10,166 nt of DNA from assembly GCA_030599705.1 (NCBI GenBank), contig JAUVNM010000034.1, forward strand, positions 1-10,166. Reading direction: 5' to 3'. Below are positions 6,226 through 10,166 of the stretch, piece after piece. The notes beneath the pieces were generated by a model. That model ran no database searches and was not told the origin of the DNA. It worked only from the letters and a program-made list of their open reading frames with translations. Made by a program: the position numbers and the translations under genes. Source of the stretch: Gammaproteobacteria bacterium. Lineage in GTDB: Bacteria; Pseudomonadota; Gammaproteobacteria; UBA9214. The first letter of the stretch is position 1, and each line of letters opens with the position of its first letter.

Positions 6226-6669
6226 TCACACCGGCAGCTTCAGACCGATATAAAATTCATCACGCTTGGGCATATCGTATACCCGGCAACCGGTACTGGT
6301 TTCAATTTCGGCAATCACCCCGGCAATGCGCTCCGGTCGCTCGGTGGCCAGTACAAACCACATATTCAGGTCATGCTCACGGGCATAGTTGTGCGCGACC
6401 TCGGGGAAGGCGTTTACCTGTTCGGTCACCCGTTCGAAATCCGCCTCGGGCACTTGCATGGCACACAGGGTCAGCGCACCACCCAGCCGCTCGGCATTGA
6501 ACATGGGGCCGAAGCGGGACAGCACCCGGTCATCCAGCAACTTGCCGATCCGGTCAGTCACTTCCGTGACACTGATCCCCAGACGGGTTGAGATGGCATC
6601 AAACGGCCGCCGGCAGACCGGCAAACCGTCCTGCAATTCATTCACCAGCACCCGGTCGATGTTATCCAT
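6226..6669 (-). CDS. nirG: Siroheme decarboxylase subunit NirG
   Basis: This 147-residue protein is the shortest of the four AsnC/Lrp-like siroheme decarboxylase paralogs here, the length expected for NirG. It shows the two-part fold: a helix-turn-helix-like N-terminus (DRVLVNELQDGLPVCRRPFDAIS ... SRFGPMFN) and a ferredoxin-like C-terminus with the D/G-type motif VAHNYAREHDLNMWFVLAT (91-109). The HNYxREH histidines and arginine are the signature shared with NirD. It is thought to work in a complex with the other subunits in the cytoplasm. The ATG at 6669 overlaps the nirL stop by 8 nt (ATGGATAA), implying translational coupling; the stop lies 13 nt before the nirH start. Assignment between NirD and NirG depends on gene order. 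Confidence 0.88.
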   Translation of the reverse strand: MDNIDRVLVNELQDGLPVCRRPFDAISTRLGISVTEVTDRIGKLLDDRVLSRFGPMFNAERLGGALTLCAMQVPEADFERVTEQVNAFPEVAHNYAREHDLNMWFVLATERPERIAGVIAEIETSTGCRVYDMPKRDEFYIGLKLPV

Positions 6670-7165
6670 GTGCCGCTCTCACCGGTCGGGCTGCATAGCG
6701 CGCGCCACGCTGCTTGAAGCTGCGCAGGCTGAACAGCACTTCCCGGGGTATGTCGCCAAGATCGTTGGCATCGATGATCTGTGCCAGGCGGCGCAGAACG
6801 GCTGTCCGTTCACGGCCGTGGATCATGCAAAACAGGTTGTACGGCCAGTCCGGCAAACACCGCGGGCGCTGGTAACACAGTGTCACGCATTCCTGCGCCG
6901 CCAGCAGTTTGCCGACACGATCGATGGCGTCATCCGGAATATCCCACACCACCATGGCGTTGGCATGGTAGCCGAGGGCACGGTGCTTCACCACCACCCC
7001 CATGCGCTTGACCATGCCATCATCCTGCAGGCGTTGCAGGCGTTCGATAACGTCCGCCTCGGTTGTGCCAAGGCCAGCGGCCAGCGCGGCATAGGGGTGC
7101 GACACCAGCGGCAGGCCATCCTGTATGGACGCAATCAGCTTACGGTCAGTCTCGCTCAGCACCAT
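6662..7165 (-). CDS. nirL: Siroheme decarboxylase subunit NirL
   Basis: This 167-residue AsnC/Lrp-like protein has the L/H-type block TLCYQRPRCLPDWPYNLFCMIHG (95-117), nearly the same as in NirH. NirD and NirL homologs form the active siroheme decarboxylase heterodimer in organisms where this has been studied. The N-terminal region repeats the family pattern DRKLIASIQDGLPLVSHPYAALA, then MVKRMGVVVKHRALGY. The C-terminus ends in a basic tail (QRGARYAARPVRAAHG). The ATG at 7165 overlaps the nirD stop by 10 nt, and the stop overlaps the nirG start, so translation is tightly linked on both sides. Position as second of the four genes gives the letter L. Confidence 0.88.
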   Translation of the reverse strand: MVLSETDRKLIASIQDGLPLVSHPYAALAAGLGTTEADVIERLQRLQDDGMVKRMGVVVKHRALGYHANAMVVWDIPDDAIDRVGKLLAAQECVTLCYQRPRCLPDWPYNLFCMIHGRERTAVLRRLAQIIDANDLGDIPREVLFSLRSFKQRGARYAARPVRAAHG

Positions 7166-7653
7166 AACGGAAACCCCAGGTCGATATAAAACGAACGCTC
7201 CAGTGGCAGATCGAGAACGGTGATGCCGGACTGTGTCTCGATCTCGTCCAGCACGGCACGGACCCGCGCCGCGTCAGGTGCGGTCACCACGAACCAGAGA
7301 TTGAAATGATGTTCGCGTTCGTAGTTGTGATTGACTTCTGCACAGGCACTGACAAGTGCGGCAACGGCATCCAGCCGTGCTTCCGGTACAGCCATGGCGG
7401 CCAGCGTGCTGGCCCCGGCACGGTTGGGATTGAATACCGGCCCGACCCGGCTGATCAGGCCGCGTTGCTGCAGTGAGCGCAGTGTATCGATCACCTCGGT
7501 CTCGCTGACACCCAGCTGCCTGCCGATCTCGGCATACGGTGAGGCACACAGCGGAAAACCGCGCTGGTATTCATTCAACAGGCACTTCTCCAGGGCACTC
7601 AGCAGCACCGGGGCATGCAGGATATCTACCGCTGTTGTTGCAGGTTCCGTCAT
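7156..7653 (-). CDS. nirD: Siroheme decarboxylase subunit NirD
   Basis: This 165-residue AsnC/Lrp-like protein has the D/G-type motif EVNHNYEREHHFNLWFVVTAPD (106-127). Its two histidines and arginine are candidates for binding the siroheme carboxylates. The first 17 residues (MTEPATTAVDILHAPVL) precede the usual family start, so the protein is slightly longer than typical NirD. The winged-helix part follows (ALEKCLLNEYQRGFPLCASPYAEIG ... SRVGPVFN). It acts with NirL in decarboxylating siroheme in the cytoplasm. The ATG at 7653 comes 2 nt after the nirF stop, with no strong ribosome site, which suggests re-initiation by ribosomes leaving nirF. A fused single-chain NirDL occurs in some bacteria; here the genes are separate. 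Confidence 0.88.
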   Translation of the reverse strand: MTEPATTAVDILHAPVLLSALEKCLLNEYQRGFPLCASPYAEIGRQLGVSETEVIDTLRSLQQRGLISRVGPVFNPNRAGASTLAAMAVPEARLDAVAALVSACAEVNHNYEREHHFNLWFVVTAPDAARVRAVLDEIETQSGITVLDLPLERSFYIDLGFPLWC

Positions 7654-7655
7654 TG

Positions 7656-8948
7656 TTATAGACCCGTCCGGTGTGCCCGTGCGCTAAAAAATATGCCGCT
7701 GGGTTTTGCTGCCGGTAATTCCGCAATACGTGCAAACGTGCGCGTGTCGTAGACCTGCACCATGTCACGGTCACGCACCGATACCCAGACCGCCTCACCG
7801 CGCGGCGTGAATTCCATGTGCAGCACGCCCTTGCCGGGCTTCAGCGTCTTGATCACCTGTTGTGTCTCGGCATCGATCACCTGCACGGTGTCATTGCGCG
7901 GGTGTGCAAAGTTGACCCAGATATGGCGCCCGTCCGGACGCGCCTCGACAAACACCGGCTGCCCGTGCACGGCGACACGCCCGGCTTCCTGCCAGCTGGT
8001 ACTGTCGACGACCAGCACTTCATGCTGACCGACCGCCGGCAGAAAGGCAAACCGGCCGGCCATGGCCCAACCCTCCAGGTGCGGCATCTTGTAGACCGGC
8101 AGTTTTTCCTCGCCACGCCCATATCCATCCAGAATGCGCCGGACACCCTTGTCTGTGTCCCAGAGATCTACCAGCGCCATGCCGTCTTCGCCAAACAGCC
8201 CGGCGATGTAGTAGCGGCCGTCGGGGGTAATCAGGGCGTCATACGGAAGTCGGCCGATTTGCCGGAAGTCCTGCACTACCGGCTTCGCCGGGTCGCGCAG
8301 ATCGGCAATACGAATCTCGCCGGCATCGTAGAGCGTGTAGACAAACTGCTGCCCGGGTGCGTCCACCAGGCCCACCACCTTCGATGGCGTACCCTTGCCA
8401 TCGACGGCCGGCAGGTCGGCCACCAGTTCAAGCGTTTTTGCATCGAAGACCTTTACGCCGCCGGGCTTGTAGTTGGACACCGCCACCAGGGTACCGTCCT
8501 GCGAAATGGCGCCACCGATACTGTTACCGGCCTGTACCACGCGCTTGACCAGCGTTCCGCACAACAGGTCGATTTTCGACAGCCCGCCGTCCCGTCCGAA
8601 CACGTAGGCATAACGTGCATCGCGGGAAAACACCACCGAGGCATGCGACAGATCACCCAGCCCCTCGACCCGGAACAGGCTGGTTTTGCCGGTGGTTTCG
8701 ATAATCTGCACACTGCCGCTGGCTCGCTCGCCCACCACGCCGAGATCACCGCTTCCGCGGATGAGGCATTCGGCGTTTGCGGTCAATGCCATGCAGGTCA
8801 GCAGTACCGCGCATACCAGTTCGCGAGCACCAATAAAGGGGTCAGACCCCTTTTTCAGAAAGCACAGCGTTTTATCGACACATGGCAGGAGAAAAAGGGG
8901 TCTGACCCCTTTATTCTGGCCGCGAACCGGCGATAGCACGGGAATCAC
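7656..8948 (-). CDS. nirF: Heme d1 biosynthesis protein NirF, N-terminus altered by a repeat
   Basis: NirF is an eight-bladed beta-propeller of the cd1 C-domain type that acts late in heme d1 formation, in the periplasm. The mature part opens with CLIRGSGDLGVVGERASGSVQIIE, the characteristic NirF start, and shows propeller repeats (VFSRDARYAYVFGRDGG, AISQDGTLVAVSNYKPGGVKVFD, ITPDGRYYIAGLFGEDG). A histidine in DLSHASVVFS is likely the essential one known in NirF. The export signal ends at LVCAVLLTCMALTANA, but 28 extra codons (8832-8915) from an inverted repeat lie just before its hydrophobic core. Without them the protein would be near the usual ~400 residues. No ATG fits well: GTG at 8948 overlaps the nirC stop (GTGA) behind a GGGGGAAGG stretch; GTG at 8939 and ATG at 8984 are alternatives. 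The original lipoprotein or signal-peptide context is obscured; no good lipobox is seen. Confidence 0.9.
   Translation of the reverse strand: MIPVLSPVRGQNKGVRPLFLLPCVDKTLCFLKKGSDPFIGARELVCAVLLTCMALTANAECLIRGSGDLGVVGERASGSVQIIETTGKTSLFRVEGLGDLSHASVVFSRDARYAYVFGRDGGLSKIDLLCGTLVKRVVQAGNSIGGAISQDGTLVAVSNYKPGGVKVFDAKTLELVADLPAVDGKGTPSKVVGLVDAPGQQFVYTLYDAGEIRIADLRDPAKPVVQDFRQIGRLPYDALITPDGRYYIAGLFGEDGMALVDLWDTDKGVRRILDGYGRGEEKLPVYKMPHLEGWAMAGRFAFLPAVGQHEVLVVDSTSWQEAGRVAVHGQPVFVEARPDGRHIWVNFAHPRNDTVQVIDAETQQVIKTLKPGKGVLHMEFTPRGEAVWVSVRDRDMVQVYDTRTFARIAELPAAKPSGIFFSARAHRTGL
8816..8930. repeat. GGGGTCAGACCCC-type inverted repeat pair within nirF
   Basis: Two arms of about 40 nt face each other around a 33-nt spacer. 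Each arm holds the self-complementary core AAAGGGGTCAGACCCCTTT (cores at about 8835-8853 and 8895-8913). The matching extends outward through AATAAAGG and on to CCaGTTCGCG / CGCGAACcGG. The core stretch 8832-8915 is 84 bp, a multiple of three, and has no stop in the nirF frame. This is the layout of a REP doublet. Similar GGGGTCAGACCCC palindromes are widespread in proteobacteria and are thought to be moved by Y1 (RAYT) transposases. It differs from the GTAGGAGC family found elsewhere in the window. Confidence 0.8.
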
Positions 8949-9268
8949 AACCCTTCCCCCCGGCGCAGTGCTTCCACCAGCCACTGCACTTCCTGTTCAG
9001 ACAACTCCCCGCGCCATGGCGGCATCGGCGTGCCGCTGCGGCCGTCCAGAATGGTGTTGACCATCAATGTCGCTGGACGGTCATGCAGGTTTTCGGGGAG
9101 CAGCGCGGGGCCCAGTCCGCCCTTGCGGGTCATGCCATGACAGGAACCGCAGTCATGCTTGAGGAGATACAGCAGCTCAGCCTGCCTCGCGGTATCCAGT
9201 GCAGCTGAAACCGGGATCGATTGAATCATCATGGCCAGGGAAAACAGCAGCTTGCCAGTTTTTCTCAC
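8945..9268 (-). CDS. nirC: Periplasmic c-type cytochrome NirC
   Basis: This is a 107-residue cytochrome c with a signal peptide (MRKTGKLLFSLAMMIQSIPVSA, 1-22), one heme-binding CGSCH (40-44) and a likely axial methionine in GTPMPPW (Met82). The fold ends with the usual C-terminal helix (SEQEVQWLVEALRRG). NirC is a small monoheme cytochrome of nir clusters that can pass electrons to NirS or take part in late heme d1 maturation in the periplasm. It is the first gene of the minus-strand operon and directly faces nirS. The start is GTG at 9268, with GAGG 8 nt upstream. Its expression is likely driven from the FNR/Dnr-like site at 9331-9344. NirM-type cytochromes are similar in size, but the place before nirF and the KHDCGSCHG sequence favour NirC. 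Confidence 0.87.
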   Translation of the reverse strand: MRKTGKLLFSLAMMIQSIPVSAALDTARQAELLYLLKHDCGSCHGMTRKGGLGPALLPENLHDRPATLMVNTILDGRSGTPMPPWRGELSEQEVQWLVEALRRGEGL

Positions 9269-9300
9269 ACCAACTGCCTCACGGGTAAGATTATGAATTT

Positions 9301-9344
9301 GTTATATTACAACGGTAATTACTGCAACCCATGATCTATGTCAA
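9301..9344 (-). promoter_or_regulatory. Putative FNR/Dnr-dependent promoter of the nirC operon
   Basis: Read on the minus strand, TTGACatagATCAT (9344-9331) matches the FNR/Dnr consensus TTGAT-N4-ATCAA at eight of ten positions. A -10-like TATAAC lies at 9306-9301, its centre 34 bp from the box centre. This gives a start near 9295 and a 5' leader of about 27 nt before the nirC GTG. The same geometry appears at the nirS promoter, which supports the weaker box. Confidence 0.55.
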
Positions 9345-9489
9345 ATTGGCCATAGAAAGAAACCTTGCTCATCCGGAGGAAAGCAGTCAATAATCCGGGC
9401 CGCCCTTGCCGGCCGAACCGGGCCGCTTTCAGAGACCCTGGTGAAACGCTGGCAATCCATGCAAGCCGGTCACAAAATTGTGCCGATGA

Positions 9490-9532
9490 TTGATCTACAT
9501 CAAGTACACAAAAAAGTGTGAGTTAATAATAT
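9490..9532 (+). promoter_or_regulatory. FNR/Dnr box and -10 element of nirS
   Basis: TTGATctacATCAA at 9490-9503 is a perfect match to the FNR/Dnr/NnrR-type palindrome TTGAT-N4-ATCAA. A -10-like TAATAT lies at 9527-9532. A start near 9538 would put the box centre at about -41.5, the position of class II CRP/FNR activators that replace a -35 element. In denitrifiers such sites respond to low oxygen (FNR/Anr) or to nitric oxide (Dnr); the box alone does not tell which. Confidence 0.85.
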
Positions 9533-9623
9533 ACCGCATCGCGAAACGAAATCTGGCATCTGGCCGTGACGGGTGTTAACTATCTGTCGGAACTGGCTGA
9601 ATTCCTTCTAGACACCAATCCTT

Positions 9624-9719
9624 ATGAGAATGCAAATAGACCTTTCAGAACGCAGCACTAGCAGCACTATACGCAACGCAACCATAACTGTCGGTAATTT
9701 CAAGGAGTGTAGCCAATGA
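9624..9719 (+). CDS. Possible 31-codon leader ORF overlapping the nirS start
   Basis: An ATG at 9624 opens a 31-codon frame (MRMQIDLSERSTSSTIRNAT, then ITVGNFKECSQ) that ends in TGA at 9717-9719, overlapping the nirS ATG as ATGA. There is no Shine-Dalgarno before it. The nirS ribosome site AAGGAG lies inside it, so translation of the leader would pass over that site. The frame may be chance; I give it only because the ATGA overlap is the classic coupling arrangement. Confidence 0.2.
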   Translation: MRMQIDLSERSTSSTIRNATITVGNFKECSQ

Positions 9720-10166
9720 GCATGAAACACAAAACAAAGTACGGGGTGATACTGCTCACTGCGTGCATCGGTCTGGCCGCAACAACGGGAGCTGTGGCTG
9801 CCAAGGAGGCGTTCAAGCCCCTCAACGAAGCAGAATTCGAACAGGCAAAAAGCATGTACTTCCAGCGCTGTGCCGGGTGTCACGGCGTATTGCGCAAGGG
9901 CGCGACCGGTAAAAGCCTGTTACCACAACCGAACAAAGCGAAAAAGAGCAAGGGCACTCTCAAGCTGGGAACAAAACGCCTTACCAAGATCATCACCATC
10001 GGCACCGAAGGTGGCATGAACAACTTCGATGACATCTTCACGACCAAGGAAATCGACCTGCTGGCCAGGTATATCCAGATGGAACCACCGATTCCGCCGG
10101 AAATGTCGCTGGCACTGATGAAGGAGCGCCACAAGGTTTATGTGGACCCCAAGGACTATCCCAGCA
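9716..10166 (+). CDS. nirS: Cytochrome cd1 nitrite reductase NirS (N-terminal part)
   Basis: NirS reduces nitrite to nitric oxide in the periplasm during denitrification, taking electrons through heme c to heme d1. The window holds the first 150 residues. A signal peptide (KYGVILLTACIGLAATTGAVAA, to about residue 29) is followed by the cytochrome c domain with CAGCH at 52-56 and GTEGGMNNFDDIF at 96-108, whose Met101 is the likely distal ligand. Next comes IDLLARYIQMEPPIPPEMSLALMKE, the conserved linker (LMARYLLLEPPxPPE in known NirS) into the d1 propeller. The ATG at 9716 has AAGGAG (9702-9707) 8 nt upstream. The d1-binding beta-propeller, with its catalytic histidines, lies beyond the right edge. 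It is divergent from nirCFDLGHJ, whose products make its cofactor, and is preceded by a perfect FNR/Dnr box. Confidence 0.95.
   Translation, partial: MSMKHKTKYGVILLTACIGLAATTGAVAAKEAFKPLNEAEFEQAKSMYFQRCAGCHGVLRKGATGKSLLPQPNKAKKSKGTLKLGTKRLTKIITIGTEGGMNNFDDIFTTKEIDLLARYIQMEPPIPPEMSLALMKERHKVYVDPKDYPS

Larger units (their letters stand above)
9269..9715. other. nirC-nirS divergent intergenic region, no gene seen
   Basis: This 447-bp gap between the two divergent nir starts carries the two activator boxes and promoters. Between the boxes (about 9345-9489) I see no convincing gene. A CCGGGCCGC direct repeat occurs at 9395-9403 and 9418-9426. Downstream of the nirS promoter there is a leader of about 178 nt before the ATG at 9716. 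Confidence 0.7.

Noticed and set aside
8766..8835. Lipobox for an outer-membrane NirF lipoprotein
   Set aside because: The candidate cysteines are preceded by LLT and NAE, neither fitting the L-[AS]-[GA]-C rule well, so I call a plain signal peptide with altered N-terminus.
7818..8936. 372-codon open frame on the + strand opposite nirF
   Set aside because: It lies wholly antisense to a well-supported NirF, its product is rich in His/Gln/Arg with no domain, and it includes the translated REP palindrome. It is a shadow of GC-rich codon usage.
9608..9883. 91-codon minus-strand frame over the nirS start
   Set aside because: It overlaps the nirS coding start and leader, has no family resemblance, and nirS is certain on the + strand.

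Overview
The window reads as a chromosomal segment of a denitrifying proteobacterium, most likely a gammaproteobacterium. The inference rests on a cytochrome cd1 nitrite reductase / heme d1 locus, moderately high GC, and GTAGGAGCGAGCTTGCTCGCG-type REP palindromes of the kind best known from Pseudomonas. The species cannot be fixed from the sequence alone.

Right half (about 3.6-10.2 kb): a divergent nir locus. The nirS gene (cd1 nitrite reductase) starts at 9716 on the + strand and runs off the window. A long minus-strand operon, nirC-nirF-nirD-nirL-nirG-nirH-nirJ, starts back-to-back with it and encodes a periplasmic c-type cytochrome plus heme d1 synthesis proteins. Many of its genes overlap by a few bases, which implies translational coupling. 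The operon seems to continue past nirJ into two unrecognised genes: a single-pass membrane protein with a methionine-rich coiled-coil tail, and a 71-residue exported protein. The 447-bp region between nirS and nirC holds one perfect FNR/Dnr box (TTGATctacATCAA) for nirS and one degenerate box for nirC. Each lies about 33-34 bp from a -10-like hexamer, the class II activator arrangement.

How these genes work together: siroheme made elsewhere is decarboxylated by the NirD/L/G/H proteins, remodelled by the radical SAM enzyme NirJ, and processed further with NirF in the periplasm. The heme d1 is then inserted into NirS, which reduces nitrite to nitric oxide. NirE (uroporphyrinogen methyltransferase), NirN and NirM are not in this window.

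Left half (1-3.4 kb): a 23-residue C-terminal fragment of an unknown protein, a REP pair, an APC-family amino acid permease (-), an orphan AmmeMemoRadiSam-type radical SAM protein (+), and a secreted, highly charged coiled-coil protein (-). The last two converge on a shared hairpin.

Repeats are the second theme. There are two Pseudomonas-type REP pairs, one of them inside the nir operon between nirH and nirJ. A different GGGGTCAGACCCC-type inverted pair is embedded in frame in the 5' coding end of nirF. A 78-bp TIR-like palindrome and a second long inverted repeat lie beyond the end of the operon.
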